The notes under the pieces were generated by a model. The model did no database searches and was not told where the DNA came from. It saw only the letters and a list, made by a program, of their open reading frames with translations. A program made the translations under genes and the position numbers. A stretch of DNA of 64,000 nucleotides from Actinernus sp. WN-2022 (Eukaryota > Cnidaria > Anthozoa > Actiniaria > Actinernidae), in contig JAOWCC010001589.1 of NCBI GenBank assembly GCA_030867875.1, positions 81,119,537-81,183,536 of the forward strand, in the 5' to 3' direction. Positions 8,691-22,049 of the stretch are shown here, piece by piece; within the stretch, counting starts at the first letter, position 1, and each line of letters opens with the position of its first letter.

Positions 8691-11600
8691 ATGGCGGCGA
8701 TGGAAGAAGAAAAAGTAGAGTTAGGATTTGCAGAAAAATCTGGTAATCCTTTGAGATTATCCAGCTCATTTTATCCCAGTAAAGTAGGAGGGAAGCCATC
8801 ATGGCTAAACCTAGAAGATCTTCCAAAACATGAACGTTTTTGTTGCAAAATCTGCAAAAAACCGATGACTTTTCTGATCCAAGTTTATGCTCCCTTCACC
8901 GATGATCCGGACTGGAAAGAGAAGTGTTTCCACAGGACAGTGTTCGTTTTCTGTTGCAGAGATGGAAAATGCTATAAAGGGAACTCCAATGAATGCTTCC
9001 TTGTACTGCGAAGTCAGCTTCCTCGTAGAAACAAGTTCTACAGTTTCAATCCACCACCTGAGCTGGACGACCACGAGAATGCAACATGGGAGTCGGTCGC
9101 AAAAGAGTTCAGACCTCGACTTTTTGCTTGTCTCTGTGAAATGTGTGGGTGTTTAGGGGAAAAGAAGTGTTCTCAGTGTCGTTCTGTGTTTTATTGTTGC
9201 CGAGAGCATCAGATTATTGGGTGGAAATCTGGCCATCGAAATATTTGCCCAAAGCTTGCAGAAGGACAGTCTATAATAACTACTGGAACCAGTGGAGGTA
9301 CCCCTACATGTATACAAAATGCTGGGAAACATTCTGGGTCAAGTGACTAGTTTACAACTCCAATCAAAATTTCCTATGATTTTAGAATCACTAGAAAATC
9401 AAACAATTTAGAATGACAAAACTCCATATGAGGGTCTCCCAGGGGTTTTGGAGAACAAGGGAACATGCCAAAAAATTCATTGGGAACAGGGAACAAACTA
9501 AGAATATATCGGGGAACAAGGGAACATGAATAGAGGTTTTAGGGAACAAGGGAACAATTTCCATTTTTCTAAATGGAAAAATTGACTTTCCCTGGAAAAA
9601 AATTGTGAACAGTCAAGGAAACAAAAGGTAATTTTCATTGCAAACAAGGGAACAAGGACCCCACCCCCTGAGAGACCCTCCCATATGATCTTGCCATCCC
9701 CTGTCAATATTTGGGGATTTTGTTATTATAAAATGTTTGATTTTCTATTGATTGGAATTGAAATTGTAAACCACTCTTGATCCAACATGCTATGCAAATG
9801 GTCCATTTCACAGTTAATACCATTGCGATGGTACCCTGGGTTCCAGAGGTTAAATGTTTTGCCTTTTGTTGGTAAATAGCATTGGTGAGCGCAAAAGGCG
9901 CGAGGATCGTTGAGTGCGTGGACAGCAAAATTTAACCTCTGGGCCAGATCTGTTTGAACTTAATTTATTCATCCAAAATATGGAGACCGATATCCATTGG
10001 CTAATGCTCACAACAACCTGTAATTGGATAATACCCATTGTCCAAAACCGCCCACGTTGAGCACGCGCTCGATGTTCGAAATGCAGTGCAGTGATGATTG
10101 CGTCAGCAGCGCGCGTGAACTAAAATTGAAAACTTTTCACCCGAAACTTCCCCTTTCTCTGCAGTTTTCTTTAATATCAACTACGTGCAAGAAATACGTG
10201 TGTACAAAGCTAGGTTACATTTAACGTCAGAATCTTTGGTTTTGAGACTGTGTAAAGGTAGTGTAATTTGAAATGGTGTTTCAACTTTTTTCACTGGTCT
10301 TTCAACATGTATAACTTGTGCTGCTCTTAGCCAATCAAAATCTAGACCTTTTTTGCTGACGCATTATTCTACATGAAAACAAGATTCAAACAGACCTGGC
10401 CCAGAGGTTGAATTTGTTTTGCCTTCCGCGCAGCTTGCCGAATATATCAACAAAAGGCAACATTTAACCTCTGGAACCCAGGGTATTGCGATGGTTACCT
10501 GTGGATAAACATGAAAGTGAGGTGATTTTGGGCAATATAGGGTCTTTACAAAGTGGAATAAAACAAATCTGTGTGTTGCCCAAAATTGCCTCACTCCCAT
10601 ATTTATCCACAGGGTGACCATTGCAACAGTATCAACTCACTGTGAAATGCATTCAATTTTTTGGGCAGTTCAAAAATAAATATTGCAGGTCGTACTATAT
10701 TTGGCCTGCTAACGAATGATAAGTTTTAGTTCTATTTCAAGCCCTGGTACATGTATATAGACTGATGCATTCAAATTGAGCAATTATGGCAACTTCCACA
10801 ATACCTTTTATAGATATACATGTATAGAGCAGAGCTCCCAATTATCTGAACTGAAGTCAAGGCAAATCAGTGAAAAAGGTTTAAAAGAAAAAAACGATAA
10901 TGGAAAAAGAAAGAAACCAATAGTTTTATCACTAACTATACTGGCCAAGGTTTCAATCCAGGCCATCCAGTTTCAATCCGGGCCACCTGATTTCAACAGT
11001 ACATGTGCAGATACAGCACTTTTTTAGGCACGTCGCTCGCTGTGTGCTGGGGTTTGGGCATGGGGGGAACCAGAAGTCAGCCAATACATTGCATTTGCTC
11101 ACTTCCTATATCTATGGTGCTGTGCTTGTGCGGGAGCTCCATGAATATACTTGTGCTATAAAATATAATGTACAGGTAGCTAGCTATAGCAAGCTGAGAA
11201 ATTGTGTGGCATGTATCACTTAGTCTTTGATTTTTTTGTGATTGAAGATTTGTATTTCTTATCCATTCATTTGATAAAGCCAAATTTGACACAACTCAAG
11301 TAATTTCTCAAGCAGATAGTGCAATTTTAGTTTCTTATGCATAGCAAACTGCAGTCTATATTTATAGCAGGATTACAGTGAATATTGCCTTCACAGGTAG
11401 CCCTAACGGTGTAGCCTGATATTGTATCATTATTGGTAAAAGTACCCAATCATCTTGCCAATTAAAAACAAATTGTTTTGCTTTTTTCCCAGATGGGTCA
11501 CAGTCAACACCTAAAAATAATTTGTTTCCTGAATTTGAGGTTTGTACTGAAGCAGAGCCACAGGAAGATTTATCAGAAGAACGCAGTGAAGAAGACAGGA

Positions 11601-14600
11601 TGAAAGAATTTGAGAAAATATCAACGAAATTTGATCAACTTGACATTGATAGCAAAAGCGATAAAGAGCTTGAAAAGTTAGCGATGGCTGGAAAAGAGAA
11701 ATTGATAGCAGACAAAGAATTCAAGAACTTCAAAAAACGGGTTGCAAGAGAACCCCGACAGGTTTGTTTAAGACTTGATTAATACATTAATGATGGCAAA
11801 GCAGTTATTGGTAAAACAACCCTGGTTTTCAGTCATCTATAAAGCTATCAATCAAGCCAAAGCCATCCCACTACCACTAAAAATAAAATATGCCTAAACC
11901 CTCCCACAATACAAGCCATCAACTTTCCAAGGCCTTAACGTATTCAATTGAAAACAAGTCAGGGCTGTTATTAAGTTTTAAGTTGCTGGACAACTGAACA
12001 ATAGTTAGTCTTTTTGTATGGAACCATAAGCTACAACTGGCTTTAAGTTTTACATTAAGTTAAGCCAGTGGTCATCATAGTCGCTGGTAGCCAGCTTCTT
12101 AATGACAGCCCTTCAAGGACTGCTTTAAGTACTTTTTTTTCCATGCACAATTAAGCCCACTTCCAAGATATGCCTCACTTCCTATACCAGGCCTACGAAG
12201 TGCTGTAGTCTTGTCACAAACAACTGAGCATTATGCACAGAGCCTTGTATTGATTCCTTTGTATGTAGGAAGTGAGGCATATCTCAGAAGTGGGCTATTA
12301 AGGATTGGAATGGATTACCTGACTAGGTATGTAAATGTCGTCCATATAATAACTCAGAACAATTTAAATTGCTGACCCGAGAATTTCTGTTGAACAGATA
12401 ATTTTGACTCTTGACTTTGGATATGTGTACATGTATTTGTTGTTTTATGCACTTACATGTACAGTATGTTAATGTTGTAGTTTAAACTTAACTGATATAT
12501 AATTATGCACATGTTGTGCACATGTTGTACCTTTTGCAGGATATACATTGTACAATCATGTGGTTTTACTGGGTGGCAAACAAAATGTGACTTCGTTTAT
12601 TTAAATTAAAGTGCAAGTATCATGTAAAAAAAATAGAAATTTATATTGTCCTGTTGTGTTTGTTTCTCACAAAAAGGTATTAATCTTGCAAATTTTGTAC
12701 ATTTCTGGCATTTAATCCCTAATTTTGGTTACTTTTCATGGATCCTGTGATGTCATAAGATGAATCAACTACCTCCCTAGAGAAAACTACTACAATAAAA
12801 TCCTGTAGGTTTTCATTGTGACATCACAAGATAATCAATCCCACAATTCGGGTAGCATTTATTCTAGTTTAATTCCTGTTCCTGCCTCTCAAAGAAAACT
12901 GAAGTATATCAAAAATAGAATTTGGGGCAAAAAGAGTTCATGTTGTTTTATGGAGCTATTTGCATTGTACTAGATTTGTAGATATAGTGTTATTACATAT
13001 ACCTCCAATTAGTTGTCAGTCTTTCTAAAACTGCACATTTTTGAAGATTGTTTGCCATTCAGTAATTATAAAACCTTTCCAATGAGTTTTGTACATTTTA
13101 CATGTACATGTATGTAGATCTTCCAAAAGTAATCATGTCTAATTAGGAAACTTTATTGTCTTCTTAGATACTAAGGTTTGACAGAGGTGGTGAGCCTCTA
13201 TGGGTGTCAAGTGAGCACCAGCCACAGGAGGGAGATATCCACAAGTGTTCATGTGGAGCAGATAGGCAGTTTGAATTCCAGGTGAAGTGAATTAGATTCA
13301 GAGATTTAGCAATCATTATGATAATGTTGAAAGCATCGTTCAAATGACTGGTAACAAGGACTCAAAAGGGGGAAAAAATCAGGAAAAATTGAAGTGATGA
13401 TATAACATTAGTCTTACAACACTGGTCTGTATTCAATTATGGTTTAATAATTAGATTGTAACCACCATGTTGAAATGTAACCAAGCCTTTGGTAACATTG
13501 AGGAGTTGTCATAGTTAGAGGTTAAATTAATAATTAGATTGTATTGCTGGCTATAATAGTCCAATTCATAGTTATTGACCACCATGTTGAAAGGTAACCA
13601 AGCCTTTGGTAACATTGAGGAGTTGTCATAGTTAGAGGTTAAATTAATAATTAGATTGTATTGCTGGCTATAATAGTCCAATTCATAGTTATTGACCACC
13701 ATGTTGAAAGGTAACCAAGCCTTTGGTAACATTGAGGAGTTGTCATAGTTAGAGGTTAAATTAATAATTAGATTGTATTGCTGGCTATAATAGTCCAATT
13801 CATAGTTATTGACCACCATGTTGAAAGGTAACCAAGCCTTTGGTAACATTGAGGAGTTGTCATAGTTAGAGGTTAAATTAATAATTAGATTGTATTGCTG
13901 GCTATAATAGTCCAATTCATAGTTATTGACCACCATGTTGAAAGGTAACCAAGCCTTTGGTAACATTGAGGAGTTGTCATAGTTAGAGGTTAAATTAATA
14001 ATTAGATTGTATTGCTGGCTATAATAGTCCAATTCATAGTTATTGACCACCATGTTGAAAGGTAACCAAGCCTTTGGTAACATTGAGGAGTTGTCATAGT
14101 TAGAGGTTAAATTAATAATTAGATTGTATTGCTGGCTATAATAGTCCAATTCATAGTTATTGACCACCATGTTGAAAGGTAACCAAGCCTTTGGTAACAT
14201 TGAGGAGTTGTCATAGTTAGAGGCTTAGATCTAGGTTAAATTAATAATTAGATTGTATTGCTGGCTATAATAGTCCAATTCATAGTTATTGACCACCATG
14301 TTGAAAGGTAACCAAGCCTTTGGTAACATTGAGGAGTTGTCATAGTTAGAGGTTAAATTAATAATTAGATTGTATTGCTGGCTATAATAGTCCAATTCAT
14401 AGTTATTGACCACCATGTTGAAAGGTAACCAAGCCTTTGGTAACATTGAGGAGTTGTCATAGTTAGAGGTTAAATTAATAATTAGATTGTATTGCTGGCT
14501 ATAATAGTCCAATTCATAGTTATTGACCACCATGTTGAAAGGTAACCAAGCCTTTGGTAACATTGAGGAGTTGTCATAGTTAGAGGCTTAGATCTAGGTT

Positions 14601-17125
14601 AAATTAATAATTAGATTGTATTGCTGGCTATAATAGTCCAATTCATAGTTATTGACCACCATGTTGAAAGGTAACCAAGCCTTTGGTAACATTGAGGAGT
14701 TGTCATAGTTAGAGGTTAAATTAATAATTAGATTGTATTGCTGGCTATAATAGTCCAATTCATAGTTATTGACCACCATGTTGAAAGGTAACCAAGCCTT
14801 TGGTAACATTGAGGAGTTGTCATAGTTAGAGGTTAAATTAATAATTAGATTGTATTGCTGGCTATAATAGTCCAATTCATAGTTATTGACCACCATGTTG
14901 AAAGGTAACCAAGCCTTTGGTAACATTGAGGAGTTGTCATAGTTAGAGGTTAAATTAATAATTAGATTGTATTGCTGGCTATAATAGTCCAATTCATAGT
15001 TATTGACCACCATGTTGAAAGGTAACCAAGCCTTTGGTAAGATTGAGGAGTTGTCATAGTTAGAGGCTTAGATCTAGGTTAAATTAATAATTAGATTGTA
15101 TTGCTGGCTATAATAGTCCAATTCATAGTTATTGACCACCATGTTGAAAGGTAACCAAGCCTTTGGTAACATTGAGGAGTTGTCATAGTTAGAGGTTAAA
15201 TTAATAATTAGATTGTATTGCTGGCTATAATAGTCCAATTCATAGTTATTGACCACCATGTTGAAAGGTAACCAAGCCTTTGGTAAGATTGAGGAGTTGT
15301 CATAGTTAGAGGTTAAATTAATAATTAGATTGTATTGCTGGCTATAATAGTCCAATTCATAGTTATTGACCACCATGTTGAAAGGTAACCAAGCCTTTGG
15401 TAGCATTGAGGAGTTGTCATAGTTAGAGGTTAAATTAATAATTAGATTGTATTGCTGGCTATAATAGTCCAATTCATAGTTATTGACCACCATGTTGAAA
15501 GGTAACCAAGCCTTTGGTAACATTGAGGAGTTGTCATAGTTAGAGGTTAAATTAATAATTAGATTGTATTGCTGGCTATAATAGTCCAATTCATAGTTAT
15601 TGACCACCATGTTGAAAGGTAACCAAGCCTTTGGTAACATTGAGGAGTTGTCATAGTTAGAGGTTAAATTAATAATTAGATTGTATTGCTGGCTATAATA
15701 GTCCAATTCATAGTTATTGACCACCATGTTGAAAGGTAACCAAGCCTTTGGTAACATTGAGGAGTTGTCATAGTTAGAGGTTAAATTAATAATTAGATTG
15801 TATTGCTGGCTATAATAGTCCAATTCATAGTTATTGACCACCATGTTGAAAGGTAACCAAGCCTTTGGTAACATTGAGGAGTTGTCATAGTTAGAGGTTA
15901 AATTAATAATTAGATTGTATTGCTGGCTATAATAGTCCAATTCATAGTTATTGACCACCATGTTGAAAGGTAACCAAGCCTTTGGTAACATTGAGGAGTT
16001 GTCATAGTTAGAGGTTAAATTAATAATTAGATTGTATTGCTGGCTATAATAGTCCAATTCATAGTTATTGACCACCATTTTGAAAGGTAGCCTAGCCTTT
16101 GGTGACATTGAGGAGTTGTCATAGTTAGAGGCTTGTATCTAGTTTAAAAAAAATTGCATGACAATCAAAATCTATCCATATTCAGAGTATTGGTTAGACT
16201 TGCTCCAAGTCGAACTCGCTTAGTCACTGGGTAATATAAGCGATTACTGGGTTAAAAAACGAGCGCAAGAATCAAAGTGGGAGGCGAGTTCGACTTGTTT
16301 CACTTGCAGGGAATTGAATCGGGGGATTATGTTTTGGCGCAAAAACATGTTTCAGGGGCGGAGCTTATATTTCACGCCTTTGACAAACTCTTTATGAGTA
16401 CACTCTCAAATTGTAAGTACCACATCCACGGTCGACTGACTTGACGTGTCGACATACGATGCCTGAAGAATCAACGCTTTGTGATTGGGCAAATCTTAGT
16501 ACGTCATAAGTCATGCCTCCGGTTGAAAAATCAACCGGTAAATTTGGCGTGCTGCAAGTGGGAAAAGTCCTTCATGTGGGGGCTAAGAAGGACTTTGAGA
16601 AAGTCTAAGTATTGGTATCAGTGCTGGCAGTGAGGGTCATCTCCATCCTCCATGTGAGGCTAAAGCTTGGTTACCTTTTGAGAACTACATGTATAAATAA
16701 TTATTAGTCTATTCTAACAAGTTAGAGCCACAGGTGTTATGAGGTAATACTCATGGAGCGAGTGCAACTAAGTTGGCTGTTTTCGCAGGCTATGCATATT
16801 AATGTCAGCAATGAAAATAGAGTTGCTACCCTATGCACCTTCCATTTTTTTCTGTTAAATCTCCCAAGCTGTGTAAATAAATTTGTGACAGTCAGACTCC
16901 ATTGAATGGTATATCATTCTATGGTTACATTTTCCCCCTTAGATCATGCCACAATTACTGAACTATCTCCAAATGGACTCTCTTGAAGCAAGTATTGATT
17001 GGGGTACAGTGGCCATCTTTACGTGTAAACAAAGCTGTGAAGGTGACGATGCATATCAGACAGAGTTTGCCTGGAAACAGGACTTTACTGACACTGGATT
17101 ACCAGGGAATGCTATGATAGGATAG
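8691..17125 (+). CDS. PDCD2: Programmed cell death protein 2 homologue (four exons)
   Basis: PDCD2 is a conserved eukaryotic protein that acts as a chaperone for ribosomal protein uS5 (RPS2). Coding exons are 8691-9297, 11493-11761, 13168-13281 and 16943-17125. All junctions are GT-AG and the phases agree (1, 0, 0), giving about 390 residues; the human protein has 344. Exon 1 carries the N-terminal PDCD2 region ([23 protein letters not shown]) and a MYND zinc finger, about residues 146-190, with CxxC pairs and ICPK. Exon 2 is an acidic linker. Exons 3-4 encode the C-terminal domain with [34 protein letters not shown] and FAWKQDF. The start is the first ATG of ATGGCGGCGATGG. Introns are loaded with repeats, including a 2.7-kb satellite in intron 3. 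The terminal exon ends cleanly after the conserved WKQD motif. Confidence 0.93.
9430..9680 (+). repeat. GGGAACAAGGGAACA-rich degenerate repeat in PDCD2 intron 1
   Basis: Short units around GGGAACAAGGGAACA recur at least five times with variable spacing. No gene is seen in the block. Confidence 0.55.
9833..10484. mobile_element. Foldback element with 11-bp target duplication, PDCD2 intron 1
   Basis: The ends ACCCTGGGTTCCAGAGG and complement are flanked by ATTGCGATGGT at 9822-9832 and 10485-10495. The arms share a further internal CCTCTGGGCCAG...CTGTTTGAA block. An 11-bp duplication fits Mutator-like elements (9-11 bp). It is nested in a second inverted repeat, about 9790-10655, whose arms contain CATTTCACAGTTAATACC and TCACTGTGAAATGC. 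No transposase is seen. Confidence 0.7.
12160..12297. repeat. Half copy of a palindromic MITE (relative at 62,850-63,042)
   Basis: GATATGCCTCACTTCCTAT and its inverse bracket a segment with GTGCTGTAGTCTTGTCAC and GAGCATTATGCAC. The same sequence forms a longer palindrome near 62,850. Confidence 0.6.
12615..12955 (+). repeat. Dispersed repeat in PDCD2 intron 2
   Basis: About 340 bp match 60,165-60,530 with roughly 90% similarity by eye. Shared landmarks are CATTTCTGGCATTTAATCCC, CATGGATCCTGTGA and TTGGGGCAAAAAGAGTT. No coding capacity is seen. Confidence 0.65.
13440..16140. repeat. 117-bp satellite array, 23 units, in PDCD2 intron 3
   Basis: The segment ACCACCATGTTGAAAGGTAA recurs from 13,461 to 16,071. 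That distance is exactly 22 steps of 117 bp plus three 12-bp insertions (CTTAGATCTAGG type, near 14,223, 14,586 and 15,066). Units are nearly identical except at the array edges. Because 117 is divisible by three, long minus-strand frames arise automatically; they are not genes. The last unit ends with a variant of the 12-bp insert, which suggests the inserted form is ancestral. Confidence 0.92.
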
Positions 17126-20100
17126 ATAAAGAATTAATCTAGCATTTAAATTTTCATTCAGAATACTTCGATTTGTTTTAAACAATTCGTTTGAATTTGC
17201 AAATTTTAGAAGGCGGTGGTAAGAGGAAGTACCAATTAACTTTCTGTGTTCACAAATGGAAAAGTTTGGAAGAGAAGAAAAAGACAGTCTAAATTATATA
17301 CATGACACGTACCATAATATTATACAGAGCAGTTTTTGAATTGTAAAACTAAAACCAAGGTAGTTATGGAGCCAATCACGATAGCAAGTAAAAATGCAAT
17401 GAGCCAATCATGAACTAAAGTAATTTGTGATTGGTTTTATTTGAACCAGTCATGAATGAGGAAAAGTAAATGCAATTATGTGGATATCTCTTGCTAAAAC
17501 GAAAATTGATTATGTGATGGCCCAAGACAATTTTTGGTTTTGGTTTAGAACTTGATTGGCTGATAATTTCACAGCCAACAGGAAAACTAAGCAACTGCCA
17601 AACCACAGTGATCACTTCTTACTTTAGACGCAATCAAACTGCTCTATGTACCTGTATTCTACTAGTAAGAGAGAGGAATGTGTAGTGAAATCTCCCTCCT
17701 TCCTCAACGAAGAGGAAATGTATGAATTTCTCTAATTGAAAAACAATTAAGCACTGAATCCTCTGGAGAGCTGTCACATGATCTGAATTGAGACAACAAA
17801 TGTACAAGCTCAATCGGTGCATTGTGACCCCTCCCCCACATCTTGTGCCAAAAGCTGCATTATTTTGTTGGTTTAATAATTTTGATAGTAAGCATGCAGA
17901 CGTTTAGCCTCCCAAAAAGGCCACTAAGCTATTGTATGTGTTAGTGGCTCAACAAACACAATAAACTGAATGTCTCAAGTAAATGTTATTTGACTTTATT
18001 TACAGAAATAATATTAATAAAGGTGTAATAATTACTACATGTACATGTAAACTAAATTAAACTAAAACCAGACAGGCTGATAAAATATACAAACACCATA
18101 CTTTAACCTGTAAAGAGGAATTAAGTATAATTCAAAGTGAATTAAAATCTGCATCATTATTTTTAGTTTTAAACTCGGAAAGATTTTACATGAAGTTCAT
18201 TGCAATATGAAATAGTTTTCATTAAGCATTAAATAAATGAATCACTATCACAATTTTCCCATCCTACACAGACTGTCTAATAAAACTTTAAGTATTGCTA
18301 TTCTTACCAATTGAAAGTAAAATGCACAACTATTTCTAGACTTCAATAGACCTAACTCACTTTCCTACTGTGACTTCTACACAGAACTCAAGATTAAAAC
18401 AAAGCACTAACTCCTAGGAATTTGTCAATTTTAGCAATTATATGGGACAAAAAGGAGTGAAGACAAAAGGGTTTATATGTACTAAGTAAACAATGGGCAG
18501 CAAAAGAGCTAGGTGTAATACCTTGATCACCTTGATTTTCTTTGTCCCCCAAGAAACATTCAACCCACTAAAGAAGCCCTTTTAGGCGGGTACATGTACA
18601 AATGTATGTATGAGTTTCAAAACTAGTTGAGTCGCAGTCTCTTAAGGTGGGCATGTCACTGTCATAAGTTTGTCTGTTGTTTTCTTCTCTCTGTCACTTG
18701 CAATTTCAGATGTTTGTTGTTAGCTCACTCGGTTTCAATGCCATTTTGCTTGTTGGAATTTACCCATAACAGGAGGGCCTCACTAAATTTCCCTCATTAT
18801 ACATGCATGAAGACAATGCATTCTTCTAAATTTCCCCTGCATGCATAATGAGGGAAAATTAGAAGACAATGCAGGCTGGACATGAGAGGGTCAAAGGCAT
18901 CAACTCTTACTCTCCTCTGCAGCTCTGGGCTAGACTAAGTACCAGATGGTACTTGCATGACTAGCTCTATGGTTCTGGGTGAAATAATTGATCCCAAACT
19001 GACCTGTGTTCATCATAACCATGCAAGTACGTAATCCATGTGGGATCACATCTTTCAATCGGTACATGATCAGTATAGTCTACATTTTTGTGGCATCATA
19101 TGTCTTCACATTGAAGGCTAATATTCTTCTCTGGATTTGCACCAGGATTGATAGACATTAGCACTCCAACATGTGTGATTTTTAGTGTTTTTAGGAATCC
19201 TTCCCTCTCTTATCTTTACAACATCCAGTTCGGAAATGAACACAATTTAAAATAAACGTTCTGCCATTTTTAAGATAGTGCAAGTTCGAATGAAACCAAC
19301 AAAGGCTCTAAACCAAATATTGATTAAATTTATTCAAATTGTTTTCATGTATTTTCAAGCTAATTGCATCTTAGGGGCTTTTGCTGCTCTTTGTTCAAAA
19401 CACAAAACATGACTGCAAAGTGTTGCTGGTGCCTATTGTTCCATTAAAACTAAACTCAGATATACAAAGTTTCCTTCCTCTGTGATCATATAGTATTACA
19501 CACTTATACCATGGCAATTTGGGGTATGTATTTAATAGTGATTAAATTGCCCCTCGAGCCTTGGGAGGATTTGTTTTGGGAGAATTTGTATTAGGAAATC
19601 CTCCCTCTGCTCGCAGGGTAATTGTATCACTAATTTAATACCCCTCATGCCATGGTGTTACTTATAATAAACAAGTTGTACAATAAAAATATGGTCGGTA
19701 TTAAAGCCAACTAAACATAGCCATTCCCTAATGCTAGAATGGAGCAAGTCTTTGATGGGCAGTGACATCACAAACAATATTACCATGTGGCAATGAAAAG
19801 TGATTTCTCATCATATACATGTATATCTATTAATAATATTACTTTTACTTCCCCCTTTAAATATTGTATGTTACAGCATAACCGACAGACAAGGCACATA
19901 CCTCATCTAAAATTTTCACTTTAAATGTTTAGTTGGTTTCTTGCAAGTCCACTCACAAGTCATGCGTCATCTAAATTTATGGTCTGGCTATGGCCCTGCA
20001 GTTAATTTCTAAAAACGTTAAGAGTAGGGGGTGTGTGGTCCAAAGCTCCCAGCTTCAGCTAATAGAGCAGCTTTCAGTTGAGTGTTGGATTTTTAACATT

Positions 20101-21369
20101 ATATTATTTAGGCTAAGCTATAGATAAGTTATTTACATATCATGTAATGCGCAAGTGATCATATCGGCACATGAAACTTGCGCAATATAAGTCATGAAAA
20201 TTATTATTTATTATATTATAACTGGAAAACATTTCTCGCAGCCAATAGAAAAGCTAAGCAAATGCAAAACCAAAGCAATCACTTGTTGCTTTTGACAATC
20301 AAATGAAAACCACTCTAACAGAGACCTTGCTATCATGCTCAACCTCATGATATCCAATAATTGCCAGGAGCCTTAATTACCCAGAGCATCCATGTGCTAA
20401 TAATATCTGAGGCTATTTTTAGATTAATTTTTCCCCCACAAATAAATGTGTTTCCTTAAATGATTTTTTCCACAAATAAATATTTTTCTTTGTTCGAAAG
20501 AAGTGACTAAAAAGTGACCTGTTCAGTACAATGTACCGTACTGTTTTTAATGCATTAAATAAAATTAAGATTTAGGCATACAAAAGACTTTTACTACAGC
20601 CATCAGAACCTTTGAAGTGATTAATTTTATATTATATATGTGACCTCTATAACTGACACTTTAGTCTTATTGTCCCTTGTCCAATAATTAACATGGTTTG
20701 TCTGTATAATTAATGGGGTTTGACTGTACCTTACTCTGATGCTGAATTATTTTTGTCTGATAATATTTGCATTGTTTTTAAATGAAGGGCTGTGCAATGG
20801 TGTAAGTGTCACATTCTAAATTCTCCTGCAAATTCTTTGTTCATGCATTCAGGAGTCACTTACACCCTTGTTGCACACATCCCTCCATATAACAGTTGCA
20901 GCAGCTATAAGTAATAGTTGGAGTGGTTTCAATAAACCGGGGCACTACAAATTATTGTAATACACAGCCAACAAACACTGCTAGAAACCACAAAATATGT
21001 TTGAACTATTGTTGCTTTGTAGTACCTGGGTTTATTCCTAAACATTTTGATTGTGTTAAACAAGGTCTCGCACTAGTCAAAAGGGCCTCAACCTGGTTGA
21101 AAACACCTTCAGTTGTCAATCAGCCTTTGTGAAGTGAACCCGAACATCTCTGTTCAAACCTCCAACATGTGATGCTTTACTTGAGTGATCATAATAACAT
21201 TTGTTATCACATGAAATTCAAATTGAACACTTGAATACATTTTCCACAAGCAAAGTTCTAGCTTGCTGCTGTTTGTTTTTGTTTGGCTTATTCTTATTTT
21301 AGCTTCAGCAATTTAGTATTCTAACAGCAGATTGAGGACTGGATCAAGCTTGCTTACTTACTTTTCTGA
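17126..21369. other. Intergenic region between convergent genes
   Basis: This includes the PDCD2 3' flank, and several AATAAA hexamers occur. Visible content is repeats only. There is a duplicated TTTCCCTCATTATACATGCATG block near 18,785-18,865. A CCCCTCGAGCC...CTGCTCGCAGGG block lies at 19,550-19,620, with relatives near 28,840 and 29,690. A segment at 21,150-21,330 resembles 53,100-53,310. No exon or RNA gene was found. Confidence 0.5.
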
Positions 21370-21632
21370 ATGTGTAGTTCCAGAAAATATCCATTCGGAA
21401 GGGATTTGGTCTTTGACCCCCCCCCCCCCTCCCCTCCCCTCTGGATCTTCCAAAATGGGTGCCCAAATTGTACCTCCCCACTCCCCTCCAGACTTTTGCC
21501 ACATGGACCCCCCACCCCTTTGGAAATTACAGCTATGATTGTATATAAATAAAACAAACATGCATGATTATGATACAATACTCATGCACGAGATACAAAT
21601 AATTACTAGTATATTTTCTGGAACTACACAAT
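21370..21632. repeat. Small inverted-repeat element
   Basis: TGTGTAGTTCCAGAAAATAT at the left and ATATTTTCTGGAACTACACA at the right bound about 260 bp. The interior includes a C-rich tract. It is probably a MITE. Confidence 0.6.
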
Positions 21633-22049
21633 TAAAAAAAGGTGAGAAAGTGGGAGGAGCTTCCCTTTTATAGTGGGGGTCCTCGTTTAAACCTGATTTC
21701 CATATGATCGTTATGATTGCTAATGTAAAAAAAAGGACCCTGTGATCGTAACAATCTAAATTATATGGAAACTGCACTATATAAAAGAGCATAATCTATC
21801 TTAGCAATCGCTGGAGAGTGTCTTCCATACATTTATGATTGCTTCACAGCACTTTTGCAGTGATCACAGCAACCTAAGCAATCATATGGAAACTGTGTTT
21901 TCATTGCTATATATGGGATGGCTCAAGACCAAAGTTGACAACTTCAAGTAGTGGTTGGTCTTGTGCCATCACATACATGTAGCAATGAAAACAGACTGGT
22001 AAGTTAACATTTTCAGTTAATAAAGGCCACCCAATACAAAACTTTCACA

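Noticed and set aside
13451..16108. Long minus-strand frames with a 39-residue repeat ([20 protein letters not shown]...)
   Set aside because: They follow automatically from a 117-bp satellite whose unit is divisible by three and has no stop in that frame. They lie in a PDCD2 intron with no promoter or splice context.
13440..16140. CRISPR-like regular repeats
   Set aside because: It is a head-to-tail satellite without unique spacers in a eukaryotic intron.
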